Numbered from the stretch's first letter, positions 30,586 through 42,608 are shown. The stretch is 64,000 bases of DNA from Symbiodinium sp. CCMP2592 (GCA_905221615.1 CAJNDT010001225.1:806001-870000), one strand, 5' to 3'. Notes: generated from the letters alone by a model not told the origin. Translations and numbers: made by a program.

Positions 30586-31166
30586 GCTGCCGCAGCCGAC
30601 GAGGCCCGCAGACGCCAAAACAAATCGATTGCATGCTGTGTGTTCGTTTCGATGTATTTCATTGTTCTTCCTTTGCATTTACACCCCCTAATTTCGTACG
30701 GGCTTCTGCTTCTTTCGTGTTGGAAAAAGACTTCTAGTTGATTCTTCTTCCTTGCTTTTCTCTAGAGAAAGATTTCAGGCGGTTCTTCCTTGTTTTCCCT
30801 CCCTAAAGCGATTATGTGCCTTTTCCTCGTATTTTCGTCGCTTTTAAACCACCTACAGGGATTTCGTGTGGGCTTCTCCTTTTTTCGTGTTGGAGAAAGA
30901 TCTCCTGTCGATTCTTCCTTGCTGTTCACTCCCCAAAGCGATTGCGTGGCTTCTCTTTTTTTCGTCTTGGAGAAGGTGGGTTCGGGGAACTCTATGTTCG
31001 AACCCTGGGTTCGCGGAACCCTATGTTCGAACATAGAGCTCCCCGAACCCAAGGTTCGAACATAGAGTTCCCCGAACCCAGGGTTCGAACATAGAGTTCC
31101 CCGAACCCAGGGTTCGAACACAGAAACCGAACCCCAGGTTGAACCTAAATTCGCGAAGTTCGAACC
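30586..31166. repeat. Spacer with fold-back and tandem TTCGAACATAG array
   Basis: Two diverged copies of about 130-bp T-rich sequence (TTTCGTGTTGGA, 30700-30970) are followed by a repeat array at 30978-31145. The arm 30978-31013 is the reverse complement of 31073-31108 (CGAACCCAGGGTTCGAACAT and on). The right side repeats a 28-29-bp unit in tandem. Confidence 0.6.
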
Positions 31167-32180
31167 CAGGGCTCAACCCTGAGTTCCGATGTTATGTTTC
31201 CCCCCCTCACCCTCCGGAGTCCGAACCCAGGGTTCGGGAACATTCCAAAAACCTATGCTCTCTACCCTCACCGACGCGGCTTGTTTGTTTTGTCCCTATG
31301 TTATGTGTCTCTTTGAAAGAATCGATCCCATGTTCGACAGTGTGTGTTCTGAGTGGGAAAGTTTGTGGGCTCTGCTCTAAACCAACTTCGAACCCTTTGA
31401 TCGAATTCTGTTGTCAACTTCGTGACTGCCGAGCGCTTGCAGCCCTCTGTACAGTGCACAAAAAGCTTTGGAATCGCGACGTTGAACCGTAGCAGTGTTC
31501 GGGCGACGGGTGGAGCCCAGCTCTGTTCACAAAGTGTCGAAGCACTCGATTGGTTGACTTCGGATGGAAGTGATGTGTGCCAACGACGTTGTTGGAGTGG
31601 ATACGCAATCAGTACAAAGGCTTGCCTGCAGGAAGCACAAAGGTAAGATCGCAGTGGGCACGTTGAAAATGGAAGTCGAAGCAACTGCGAGAAGGTTCGG
31701 AGTCAAACCGGTGGAAGTTTCGGTTGCGACGTGTCCTTTCCGCCATGGAGACAATTGGAGCGTAGTATGCTCTTAGCTCTAAAAGCATGCCGACTCCGAA
31801 CCGCTCGTCGGCTTCAGGTTTCTCAGAAGATCGAGTGCATTCTTGCGAAAGCGACAGGTGCCAGAGGCGTTTTTTCGAAATTCAGTGTCAATTTTTTTTA
31901 CAACGGAGTGCCCGATTGGAGAGTAAAAGGTTTGGAGACGCGTGAGTGCTGGAAGTTGTTCGTTTCTGTGTGCTCTATCTTGTGTGGTTGGAGCTCCCAG
32001 TGCTTCATGCTGTCTGACTCCTGCGTCCTCGCGTTGTCGCTTCTTTGTGCCTGTTTTGTACGGTCGTTTATGTCCTGGTTTGCTGTTTGCTGCTTTCCTC
32101 TGTGTCCAGGGTTACTGTTTGCTCTGCTCCGTCTCGTGCATTGTTGTTTGCTGCTTTGTGCTCCGTTGTGCGGTCGGGCT
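31167..32180 (+). repeat. 1013-bp direct repeat, copy 2
   Basis: Offset 1594 bp from copy 1 and nearly identical to it. Confidence 0.75.
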
Positions 32181-33072
32181 CCTGCGTCCTTTTACACTCA
32201 GTCGTCGTGTGTGTGCGATAGTCGTTTATGAAACGTCGGACAGCCTTCCGTGGGAGAGTGGTGGGAAAATCGCTGGCGCATGATTTCAAGTTTTCTCATG
32301 AGACAGGCTTTCATGTTTTCTATTGTTTTCTTGTTCATTTGTGACTGTTGCGCAGCGGAGTGTTGTGAGTTCATATCGTTGATGCCACTGAGGTTTTCAA
32401 TTGGTGCTCTTTCAATAGCCTTCACGGCATTACCCAACAGATGTTCTGCCTACGAACCCTACGAACACACACTTCATATCGCTTTCATGTTGCAGAGCAG
32501 ATAGCCAAGTCAGTCTATTAAACGACCTCCAGGGGCCTCTGTACTATTTTGGGGGGTTCCTTATTATAACCATAGTATCACATATACCGCAAAGTCAGTT
32601 GCTCAGATTTGAGGCAGCCGCATTCATGATGCGGTTCTAACCGGCACGCAGCCTCGAGGCTGCCGTTGACGATCCGAGAATCCACACAGCACTCTTCGCA
32701 CGTCGGTTTGGGGTTTAAGGTTTAGGGTTTAGGTCCGGTCGAACCGCTGTGGGAGGCCAAGGTCGTTTTTATGATGCCGTCAGGAAGCAGGAGGCAGCCA
32801 GAATCAGCCAAGAAGCGGGATATCGCCGAATGGGCGAAGTGAAGTGCACGTCGTGGTGAGGTAGTCGGGGAGGGACAATGCTCTGCAAGAATGATTGTGC
32901 ACATGCAAAGACCGAAGGATTGTGGCCTGCAACTTGCGTTGTGTTGATTGTTTTTTTGGGTGGGGGGTTGAGACTTGGTCACGCCGTTTTGCGATTTGCC
33001 GTTGAAACCGAAAAGTTTCGGGTCAAGTCTTAACTTCGCTCCTTTCTTTGCCTGACGTCAGCTCCGATCGCC
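32181..33072. other. Region upstream of the phosphate transporter
   Basis: No supported gene. At 32520-32600 there is a sequence (TTCCTTATTATAACCATAGTA) related to 43490-43520, probably pieces of one short repeat family. A first TTTAGGG motif occurs at 32710-32730. Just before the start codon at 33073 a pyrimidine-rich stretch ends in CAG (about 33040-33061), a plausible acceptor for the trans-spliced leader used by dinoflagellates; this is inference. Confidence 0.4.
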
Positions 33073-34860
33073 ATGGACGAAGCCGCGAAGCCTAGCCAGG
33101 GAAAGCTTGTCCTCATCACTATCGCGAAGATCATCGGTGTTCTTGCTTCGATCTACTTCTTCTTGATGGGCTTGGACATGATGGGCAGCTCCTTCCTGGT
33201 GCTTGGAGGCAAGGGTGCTGGAGACTTGTTTACCATCGTTGATAATCCAATCACGGGTTTGATGGTTGGCATTCTGGCGACGGTCCTGGTTCAGTCTTCC
33301 TCCACCAGCACCTCGATCGTGGTGGGCTTGGTCGGTGCCGGCCAAGTTTCTGTAAAGTATGCAATTCCCATCATCATGGGCGCCAACATCGGCACGTCCG
33401 TGACAAACACCATTGTCTCGATGGCGCATGCTGGTGAGCGTCTTGAGCTCGAGCGTGCTTTTTCCGGGGCTACAGCTGCTAGGTCAACTACTATTGACGT
33501 TATGGCTGTTCTGATTCGTTAATGCAACTGAATGGTAAATGGTCTTCCCTTGTTGCTGTCGAACTGAGCGGTCACTGGGTCTTGCGTATCAACTACCAAG
33601 GTTCATGACATGTTCAACTTCCTCAGTGTCCTCGTCATGCTGCCGGAGGAGGTGATCATTGGTGCCATTGCCGGAGAGGGTGGCCTCCTGTACTACATCT
33701 CGAAAGGAATCACAGAGGCTGTTGTGGGCCCTGAAACGGATGTGACATTCACGTCTCCGACCAAGTTCATCGTCGCCCCCTTCACCGATCTCTTCGTGGA
33801 CCCGAACAAGGACGTGACAAAGTCGCTGTCTTTGGGTGCACCTAAGGCGCACGCCATGCCGACTGGCCTGACTGGAAGCTGCCCGAGCACCATGGACTGC
33901 AGCAACTACTTCTGTGTTTCCTCTTCCATGAGCAAGAACTGGAAGAAGGTCGACAAGGATGCTTATGAGGTGCTGGCAGAGTGCAGCACCTACTTCCCGC
34001 TCTTGAACCACGGCTGCGGCTCGGACACGTGCTACTTGGAGGCTGACAAGTTTTATGCGCAGTCCATCGAGGCTGGCACTATCTTGGATGGAGGTGCCTT
34101 CTCCGGCATGGGTGATATCGCGGGCGGCATCTTCGGGTTGATCTTCTCCTTGATCATCGTCACCGCCACCCTGTTCTGCTTGGTGAAGCTCCTGCACAGC
34201 CTCATCATGGGCACTGCAAAGAAGGTGATCATGCGCGCTACGAACATGAACGATTATGTAGCAATTCTGGTCGGCCTTGCCATCACCTTCATCGTCCAGT
34301 CCAGCTCCGTGACGACCTCCACCCTGACTCCGCTTTGCGGGGTTGGAGTGCTGCCGGTGCACAAGATGTTCCCGATGACTCTGGGGGCAAACATCGGAAC
34401 CACGTTCACATCAATGCTTGCCGCCGTCGCAGTCATGAAGCCTGACAGCTTGCAGATCGCCTTTGTGCATTTGCTCTTCAATATCTTCGGAATCCTAATT
34501 TGGTTCCCAGTACCATTCATGCGCCGGATCCCCGTCAAGGCCGCCTGCCTGCTAGGCTTCTACGCCTCCTATTGGCGCCTGGTGCCTTTGATTTACATCC
34601 TGGTGATGTTTGTGGCCTTGCCCGGAGTGGCCCTTGCCATCTCTTTGCTGTATGGTGCCAGCATTGCCGGTGGCGTCGTCGTTACACTGCTAGCCCTTGG
34701 CGTCGTGGCCGGCTTAATTGCGTGGTGGTGGAAGGACGGCTGCTACAGGGTCGTCTCCAAGGAGCAGCGTGAGGAGCGCGCTGCAGAGATTGCTGCGGAG
34801 ATGGGCGAAAAGCCACAGGCCGAGACTCCTGTTGTGCCTGTGGCTGCCTGGGAGGCTTGA
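33073..34860 (+). CDS. SLC34-type sodium/phosphate cotransporter, two exons
   Basis: Exons 33073-33474 and 33601-34860 join in frame to 553 residues. Na/Pi cotransporters of this family carry inorganic phosphate with sodium across the membrane. The two inverted repeats typical of the family are visible, each with a QSSS signature: VQSSSTSTSIVV (residues 74-77) and VQSSSVTTSTLT (367-370), each followed by a GANIGT stretch. Between them lies a Cys-rich hydrophilic loop (CPSTMDC, HGCGSDTC), expected to be extracellular. Eight or more hydrophobic segments and a charged C-terminal tail follow. ATG 33073 sits in GCCATGG. The 126-bp intron (33475-33600) starts GC and ends AG. Confidence in family is high; substrate specificity is from family knowledge. 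Confidence 0.88.
33475..33600 (+). other. GC-AG intron of the phosphate transporter
   Basis: GCTGCTAGG...ACCAAG followed by exon G. Removing it joins SGAT to VHDMFN, the expected continuation after the first QSSS repeat, with the frame kept. The donor is GC rather than GT, as is common in dinoflagellates. Confidence 0.75.
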
Positions 34861-35755
34861 TCCACTACGCACTGCGCTGCTCGTGTGTCTGGCCAGCAGC
34901 CTTGCAGCAGCCTTGCATCACAAGTCCTCGCATTGGAGGGCTTCGTATTTGCGCATGACGAACCTAGGATTAAACAAGAACGTCGGGGCAGAATGAAGGC
35001 TGTTGCATGAGGCAGTGCCATCCACGCTTTCGGAGAACACGTTGGAGATGTTGTTCTCATCCTTCTTTTACAGAATCGTCTGCCGAATGCAGACCATCTC
35101 TGGGTGCTTGGCCAGGATCTGCCTTTCTTGCCAGCCATTTGTCCTGTTTTGGATTTAGTCAAAGAAAAGCATGTCTAGCCAATGGTGGCAAACGCAAGTG
35201 CTGTGCAACGAGTCCTCACGGCACGCTGGCCTGGGGCGACCTCAACAAGTCACATGCAGTTGTTGGTGGGGCAGACTCAGCCACAGGCGGCTCTCTTTTA
35301 ACATTTGCATGCAGCCATACTGCTAGGAGCAGTCGATCTACTCACTGCAATGCTGGTGTGTCTTGCCAGCAGACTTGCAGCAGCCTTGCAGCACAAGTCT
35401 TACGCTCGAGTACTCTAAGAGAAAGGCCGTTGCACGAGGCAGTGCCATCCAGTCTGGCGACGAACACAATTTTGAAGATGTTCTTTTCATGTTTCTCTTG
35501 CAGAATCTGCCGAATGCAGAGCATCTCTGGGTGCTTGGGCAGGATCTGCCTTTCTTGCCAGCCATTTGTCCTGTTTTGGATTTAGTCAAAGAAAAGCATG
35601 TCTAGCCAATGGCGGCAAACGCAAGTGCATGTGCAACGAGTCCTCACGGCACGCTGGCCTGGGGCGACCTCAAAACAGTCACGTGCAGTTGTTGGTGGGG
35701 CAGAATCAGCCACTGGCGCCTCTCTTTTCAACTCTTGCATGCGGCAATACTGTCA
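34859..35755 (+). repeat. Two tandem copies of the transporter 3' flank
   Basis: Copy 1 (34859-35334) begins at the stop codon of the transporter; copy 2 (35335-35755) repeats most of it, for example GATCTGCCTTTCTTGCCAGC and GGATTTAGTCAAAGAAAAGC. No supported ORF. Confidence 0.6.
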
Positions 35756-35921
35756 GCAGTCAGAAATGCGGTTTCCGCGCCTGTGTGAAGTGTTTTTTGT
35801 AAAACTCGTCTTGTAGGTTCTGGATACTCGAGCACCACGGAGAGGTCAGAGATCCTCCAGCTCTCGAGGACGAATCGCCAGCATCGAAGACAAAGGATTT
35901 GGAAAGTCAGGAGGTTGAGGG

Positions 35922-36030
35922 CCCAGAGAGCCCAATACCCCTTAATTAAGGAATATGGCTTAAATCATATTATGCGGCCCCTTATAATTCAAGGTATATT
36001 CCTTAATTAAGGGGTATTGGGCTCTCTGGG
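35922..36030. repeat. Fold-back element, family F1, copy 1
   Basis: 109 bp with long inverted ends CCCAGAGAGCCCAATACCCC / GGGGTATTGGGCTCTCTGGG around an AT-rich centre. No ORF; a MITE-like non-autonomous element. Confidence 0.8.
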
Positions 36031-36606
36031 GGTTTGGGGTTATTCAGTAATGGGGTCGCCGGTTTCAATCAGTTTAGGTTAGCTGCCGATTGTTTGGAGC
36101 GAGACACGACACGTGCTTAGCAGTTGCTCCTGTGCAAGAGGGCACGAGTCGCAAGTTGTGGAGTCAATTTCCTGAGATTTGAGACTCTGGAAGTGGCATC
36201 GGCTATGCATTTCAAAGCAGTCTCTGCAGCTATGAAAACATGACAGCCGGCATGGTGGTCATCTTGTGGAAATTTAGCCCTCGCCAGTGGGACACCTGAA
36301 ATGTGAACCCTAATCCCGAGTCCTAAAACCCAAAACGCTACACTGTCAAGACACTCTGCCGTTCGGCTCGCAAAAGAGATTCATTTGCACGGAGCTCTGA
36401 TGCTGCAGGGTCCGCGGTAAATGTCCGGAGGGTAAGAAAATCTGCGAAGCAGGTTCAGGTTTACTTCTGAACTGTTCATGTTTTGTTGCAATATCCCTTC
36501 GCTGATCGTTCGGGAGCATGCAGTTCTTCCCCAAAGTCTCTTTTTGCGCCAGATTCGCAGGGACATACGCACCCTTTTGCCATTGACATCGGCTCCTTGG
36601 CACGCC
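36031..36606. other. Region upstream of the G3E GTPase gene
   Basis: No supported gene. The frame of exon 1 is open upstream to 36478, but the first well-placed ATG is 36607. Confidence 0.35.
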
Positions 36607-37496
36607 ATGGCCATTGAGAACGGGTACAACCGCACAAACGAAGCTGCCGTGACTCGGGTTTCTGGAGACATCAGCTTGGATGAGACGGAGAAGCTTCCGG
36701 TGACTTTGCTCAGTGGCTTCTTGGGTGCTGGGAAGACGACAATGCTCACGCATGTCTTGAACAACCGGGAGGGCATGCGGGTCGCAGTCCTCGTGAACGA
36801 TATGGCATCGATCAACATCGACGCGGACCTTGTCGCCGACGGCGTGCGCTTGCAGGAGCGGGCGCTCGTCCGTGTTTTGGACAATTCTTTTGCCGTGCTT
36901 ACATAGCCGGCCGTGTTAGGATGTTTTCGGTCTAACTCGTCACATGATCTTTCCAGGTTTTATCCTCATGAGCATCGCCGCAGTCATTTCTTCAGCCGTC
37001 GACGGCGACGATGACGACGACTACGACTACGACCACAACAACACCAACAATTTTGATTACAGCGGGCAGCAAGGATTGCAACGCATACAGTGCACGATCA
37101 GCAGTAAAAGCGAGCCCAGACCAGCACCAGCTCTAACCCCCGCGCCCAGCGCCAGCACCAGCGCACCAGCACCACGAGCAGCACCACTACCACCAGCAGT
37201 ACGACAACGATTGCAACTAATCACCCATGTCACCACAGCAGTTGTTTTGGTCTATGCTGTACTGCTTTGTGCTTCTCGCAGCTGATGACTTTGGCCATCT
37301 TTGTGAGGTGTGTGATTATGTGCTTTGTGGCATATTACGAGTGCCATGATGCTACGAGTAGCGATGATTTTAGAAGAATTGATGGTGATACGGTAACGAT
37401 GATGCCAGATGTCGAGATGAGCTGATTTTGATATCATTCCCATTACTGCCATGCTGTCACGGCCCAGGAGAATAAAGACAAGTTGGTGGAACTCCA

Positions 37497-37530
<34 letters not shown>

Positions 37531-39642
37531 TTGATAGAGAGTGTCAAAGCTTTGGCCTTAGAGCGCCGCTATGAGCACCTCCTAATTGAGACTTAGCAAC
37601 TGCATGAGTAAAGGTCACTCTACACTTTTTGGGTACTATGTTGCCTTTAGAGCTGATATCTACATTCCCGCGACTTATGAACTCAGAAACTAAGGAGAGC
37701 ACCGGAATCTCCGAGCCGATGCCTGTGGCCAGCACATTCGCAGCTTCCGATGACAAGGGCCTGGCGCTTCTGGGCGGTGTCGCGAGGTTAGACACACTGG
37801 TCACGGTGGTTGATTGCAAGAACTTCCTGAATGATTATCGCTCAGAGGAGAGGGCTGTGGACCGGAAGGAGCTGGGTGCTGAGGACGGCGACAAGCGCTC
37901 CATCGTGGACCTCCTGGTGGAGCAGGTGGCGCCTTTGTATCGCCCGCCAGATCATAGGTAAGTTCGATGTATAAGGACGACCAAACCGGGACGCGCTTTT
38001 TCCGAACTCCCCAGGTGGAATTCGCGAACATGCTGGTCCTTAACAAGACCGATCTTGTCTCTTCCGAGGATCTTTCTCGCCTCAAAAGCATTCTGCAAAA
38101 GCTGAATCCGGTGGCACGTATGGTCGAGAGCCAGTTCGGTGTCGTCAGCCCGAAGCTAGCTCGGTGTTAGGAGTCCTTCTTGCTTTGGGATGCCGGATCT
38201 CTGCATTTCCTAGTGCTTCAGAACGAGAATCCCCGCAAAAAGCATTCCCTTCAGATAAACCCTAAACCCTAAACTAACCTTCGGAGCAGTCGGAAAAGAG
38301 GGGTTAAACAAAAAAAAAAACTCCAAACCCTTAACCAGGAAGCTCGTGCTGAACACGGGCAGCTTCGATATGAAGTGGGCTAGCATGGCACCGGGATGGG
38401 CGAGGGAGCTCCAGGGACAGGGCCACAAGCCTGAATCCGAGGAGATCGGGCTATGAGGGTGACGGTGTAGGGTTTAGGGTTTAGGGCTTAGGGTTTAGGG
38501 CTTAGGGCTTAAGGCTTAGGGTTTAGGGTTTGGGGCTTAGGGCTTAAGGCTTAGGGCTTAGGATTTAGGGCTTAGGGTTTAGGGTTTGGGGTTGAATCTA
38601 GGCTTGCGAAATAAAGCGAGTAACGATGGTGACAATAGTGAGTAGTGATAGGTGTCCGGGATTTTTTTGTGGGTTTTAGATAGACTGTTTAAGCGTTCAA
38701 ACGAGGTTTCTTGGGGGTGCTCAGGGGGCCATATAGTAGCGTTTAATGAAGGGGCTTCTGGTTTAGAGCCTTAACCGGCTGGTGGTTGTAAGGGTTTTGT
38801 AGGGTCTTGCTAGGGTTTGGGGTTTAGGGTTTAGGGTTGGGGGACCTACAGACCTACAGTCTACAATCCAGGAGTATGGCATTTCGAGCTTCGTTTATCG
38901 CGCGGACCGCCCCTTCCATTCTGAGCGCCTGGCGACCATGCTTCAGAAATTCTCCTTTCCGGGCATGCTGCGCTCCAAAGGCATTCTCTGGTGCAGCGGG
39001 AACAACGAGTCAGCTGTGGAGTGGAGTTCGGCGGGGCTCATCGGCGAGATCAAGCCGGGGCCCAGGCGCCACCTTGCGGGGTCGGAGAGAAGCCACAAAG
39101 CCGAACGAAGCGTTTCATCGCAGAGCTCTACAGCGTAAAGCTTTCTTTCCTTAACACCCGAAACCCTATCACTCGATACCCCAGTTGCCTAAACCGCAAC
39201 CCGAAGCTTAAACCGTAAGCCCGAAATCCTTTTCAACCCCAAGCCCTAAGCCCTAAATCCCTGTCGAAACCCGAGGTGGCTCGCCACCTCGGTGCCGAGA
39301 GCTCAGTGGCCGGCGCAGGCGGAGAAGTTCAAGGCGAGTCGCCACGGCGACCGACGGACGGAGATCGTCTTCATCGGAGCTGAGATGGTGGAGGCGTGCA
39401 GAGATTGGGGGTTTCAGGCATGCAGTAACCCTAAACCCTAAACCCTAAACCCCTCAGCTGGGGGGTTTAGGTGGAAAAGGATGGGTCTCGAGTTCGAGGA
39501 TTTGGGGTAAGTCTGGGTACCGAAACCTGGCGCAACTCCGAAGAAGGCTGACGTAAGGGCAGCCCTCGACGAGTCCTTGCTGACCGTGGAGGAGTTCCTT
39601 TGTCAAAGTTGGGTATCTTTTTACATGTTTATGGGTACTTAA
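36607..39642 (+). CDS. G3E-family GTPase (CobW/ZNG type metal chaperone), eight exons
   Basis: Manually assembled exons: 36607-36855, 37468-37587, 37695-37925, 38015-38151, 38339-38441, 38872-39065, 39276-39387 and 39544-39642, all frame-compatible, giving about 414 residues, normal for the family. G3E GTPases use GTP to deliver metals such as zinc to target proteins. Visible motifs: Walker [10 protein letters not shown] (exon 1), the metal-binding CxCC in [12 protein letters not shown] (exon 2), ESTGISEP (exon 2/3 junction), the base-specificity motif LNKTD (exon 4), NTGSFDM (exon 5), and the CobW C-terminal domain with [16 protein letters not shown] (exon 6) and [16 protein letters not shown] (exon 7). 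ATG 36607 is in GCCATGG context. Introns start GA (1, 2, 4, 5), GT (3, 7) or GC (6) and all end in AG. The last residues of exon 8 run into a repeat also found at 63740, so the true C-terminus is uncertain. Confidence 0.85.
36856..37467 (+). other. Intron 1 (GA-AG) of the G3E GTPase gene
   Basis: 612 bp, GAGCGG...GGCCCAG. CAGGAG occurs at both junctions. It contains a patch of Asp/Asn-like codon repeats (gacgacgactacgactac, 36990-37080) that opens a short frame; I regard it as non-coding. Confidence 0.7.
37588..37694 (+). mobile_element. Intron 2 (GA-AG), introner-like fold-back element
   Basis: 107 bp, GAGACTTAG...AACTAAG, flanked by GAG on both sides. Its ends are imperfect inverted repeats (CTTAGCAACTGCATGAGT against ACTCAGAAACTAAG), and it shares the blocks CACTTTTTGGG-like and CTTATGAACTCAG with a 102-bp fold-back sequence at 50880-50981 outside any gene. 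This suggests that a short transposable element is being used as an intron. Confidence 0.6.
38442..38871 (+). repeat. Intron 5 (GA-AG) with degenerate TTTAGGG array
   Basis: 430 bp, GAGATC...ATCCAG. Positions about 38465-38600 are almost entirely variants of TTTAGGG and GCTTAGGG, and a second patch lies at 38815-38838. The GAG at both junctions is repeated. Confidence 0.7.
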
Positions 39643-39885
39643 ACCCAATAAGGAATAATAATATAAATTGTTAATCCTATCCCAACCATGAACTAGTGAA
39701 GGTCCTAAGTAGTAGGATCCTTAGTGTAAGGACCCGAAAGTAAAGTGTCCCCCAATTTTTGGAGACTCTCAGGTTCCGGCAGGGAGCGCACCTGCCCTTT
39801 TACAAGCCCTTGCAGTGCTCCTTTGCACCGGAGCCTCGGGGCCCAGGAAGCCTGCAAAAGCAGATCGAGGCTTAGGTGATAGGTA

Positions 39886-39999
39886 CCCAGAGACTCCAAT
39901 ACCCCCTTAATTAAGGAATATGCCTTAAATTGTAGTAGGATCCCTAATATGATTTAAGGAATATTCCTAAATTATGTAAGGGATATTGGGGTGTCTGGG
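39886..39999. repeat. Fold-back element, family F1, copy 2
   Basis: CCCAGAGACTCCAATACCCC...TATTGGGGTGTCTGGG with the shared centre GTAGGATCCCTAATATGATT. More diverged than the other copies. Confidence 0.75.
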
Positions 40000-42065
40000 T
40001 ATACCAATACCGAATACGAATACTTGTGCAGGATCTAGGGTTTGGAGTATAGGATCTAGGGTTTAGGGTTTAGGCTTTAGGGCTGACAGTTTTGAGTTTA
40101 GGGTGTAGGGTTTGAAGATTAGGGCTGGAGCTTTAGGGATTTTGGGGTTTAGGTTTGAGCGTCGCGCGAAGAGGCAATTCTTGTCAGATGCCTAGCAGAT
40201 GCTGTGCTCCAGCGCCGCGTGGTTTTGAAGCCATATTCATTTCTGACTGTATTTTCGTAGTAGCACTGAAGAAGGTGTAACAAAGTCTGACAATCCAAGA
40301 TGCCAGTAGGAGTGCGGCTGCTCGGGAGACCAGACCGCCTTCAAGGTCCCAGCAAGAGCTGGGGACTCTGGTCCGCCACAGCGCGGTTTATTTCCAAAAT
40401 CTTCAGGAGAGGTCCTGAAGTGCAGAGGGGCGAGCTTTCATGTTGTCCTCAGAGATACAGGAGTCCTGTACAGAGCATCCAAGAGGATGCGGACTTGTGA
40501 AATCCGTCCGCAGTGTGTGACAAGGTCAGCCGGGCTTGGTGCTTGCTTCTAGTGCTTCCCGGATATCGACTCCCATCAGCCCTAAATCCTAAACCTTATG
40601 CAACAGCTTGAGCTGGTCATGTCTGTGGTACGAATTTGGTATGTCAGGCGGATGCCACCGCAACGAAACCTGCATCCTTTAACTTTAACCTCTACAGGTT
40701 GCAATAAGCAAAACGGCTGTTTTGCCAACATGTGCATGGTCCGTCTTTCTGGCAGGTGAATTTGAAGGATGCAGCTCCACTTCTCCTGAAGTCTCTTATG
40801 CGACGTTGAAGCATCCTGCATTTGTTTTGGGGCTCAAGCTTCAGCAGCACAGATGGGTGGTTCGCGGCTAAACTTACATGACATTCGGCGCGGTCCGCAC
40901 GCTAGTGAACATTCAAAATCACGGAGTGGTAGTCATCTCCGTAAACCCTAACCCGAAACCCCAAACCCTAAACCCTAAACCCGACACCCCAAACCCTACA
41001 CCCACGAGAGTGGCGGAGCAAGCAAAGCAGGCAAAACGTGAAGCAATCATGTCTTCGAGGCTCTAGCTCCTGTACTGCCCTAAATCCATGATGCCGGAAA
41101 CCCTGAAACTCTGAACTTGTTCAACCCTATGGGAGTTTCCGAAAATAGGGGACCCTAACAAAGTACTCTAAATCCTACTTATGGTAAGGAATGTTGATGT
41201 TCGAACCCGAACCCAAGGTTCGGGGTTCAAGTCAACCCCAACTGCGATCTGAGGTTAGGGTTCTGGTTAACCAACCCCATAGGTAGTATTATTAGGGAGA
41301 CCCCTTAAAGGGTACCCCTTCTGAACCCTACTTCTGGCTCTCTTAAAAGAGGCCTTATTGAGAGGGTCTATATCCCCAAGGGCCCCCCTAATCCAGCCTG
41401 AGGTTCCGGGTTCAGGTTCGGAACTATTGCAACCGAACCAGTTCACCGTTACTCCAACCCCGAACCCTGGCCAATGGGGCATTATGGAAAATACAGAGTC
41501 TTCAGCACTCTTCCTCCTTCATGCAGACTGCTGAATGTTTCGAAGTTGGTATCGAGGGTGACCAGATCGGCTTTGTGCAGGTTTCTTCTGTGAAACTTGG
41601 ACTCAAAATTGTCATGGTTTAGGCGTCTAGACTTTCCGGTGTTGACAGAGCTGAGTATCGTGTCGGAGGGGCGGAATGAAAGATGGTGCCAGGCCCTCAA
41701 GCTTTCTGCTTTCCACGAACTCCGGGAGGGGGGCCTCGGCCAACTCCAGTGTGAACTGCCACCCAAGAAGCACCCGGGTCTCGATGCCAGAACATACCAC
41801 AACACCCGAAAGCATTGAAACACATACAGCACAACATACTGTGAAGTTATGCGTAATCACCAATATTTGACCATAGTTGAACATGATGTAGGGATTACAA
41901 TGACTATGATGCTTGTGTATCTTTCAGTGTTATCATTGGTAGTACTACTACTAATGGTTGCTGCATTCGCATAGTCTGAGACTATGAGAAGCAGGGCCAT
42001 GTGGACGACAGCAAGGCGACATCCAAGGCAACTTGGCTTTTTGGGCTCCGAAGTTCTTCCTTCTG

Positions 42066-42190
42066 TCAAAGGGGAAAAGGAGGGACCCTTAATGGGGACC
42101 CCTACCCTATAATGGGCTATATAATGTGTATATCATAGCTATATTAAGGGTGTATACCTAGGGGTCCTTACTAAGGGTCCCTCCTTTGAT
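42066..42190. repeat. Fold-back element, family F3
   Basis: Inverted ends around AAAGGAGGGACCCTTA; a copy in the opposite direction lies at 51441-51577, sharing GGGCTATATAATG-like and TATACCC blocks. Confidence 0.65.
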
Positions 42191-42471
42191 CCTTGGATTC
42201 TGGCTTGAGATTTGAGGGGTTGCTGTAGGGTTCAGGTTTGAAAGGGGTGAAGGCTTAGTGTCGAAATTAGGTTAGGGGTTTCGGCTTGAAGGGCTTTGGG
42301 TGTCGTAGCGTGTAGTGTTCCGAAGCTCCTGCGATTCGAAAACTACGCAGCCCTTTGTCCTGCAATCAGTTTTTTTTGGGGGGTTCACGGGTTGGACAAG
42401 CCTTCTAGAGTCCCGTGATGTTCTGAGCCAGCGAATTGTTTGGCCAGGTAGGTCATGTCATGACATGCACC

Positions 42472-42608
42472 TACTTGGAGGGTCGGGGGACTTAGTAAGT
42501 AGGTAGTAAGTAGACTTATAAGTACCCTAAAAGGGACCCTAATTGGGGTTATGGTACTTATAAGTCCCTAAAATAACCAGTTACTACGTCCCCCGACCAT
42601 CCAAGTAG
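42472..42608. repeat. Fold-back element, family F4
   Basis: Ends TACTTGGAGGGTCGGGGGAC and GTCCCCCGACCATCCAAGTA are inverted repeats. A relative lies at about 62470-62595. Confidence 0.7.

Noticed and set aside
29573-32180. The 1013-bp repeats as LTRs of a retrotransposon
   Set aside because: No TG...CA ends, target duplication, primer site or pol domain were found.
36944-37285. Asp/Asn/Pro-rich frame inside GTPase intron 1
   Set aside because: Low complexity, no domain, and it lies between exons 1 and 2 of a well-supported gene.
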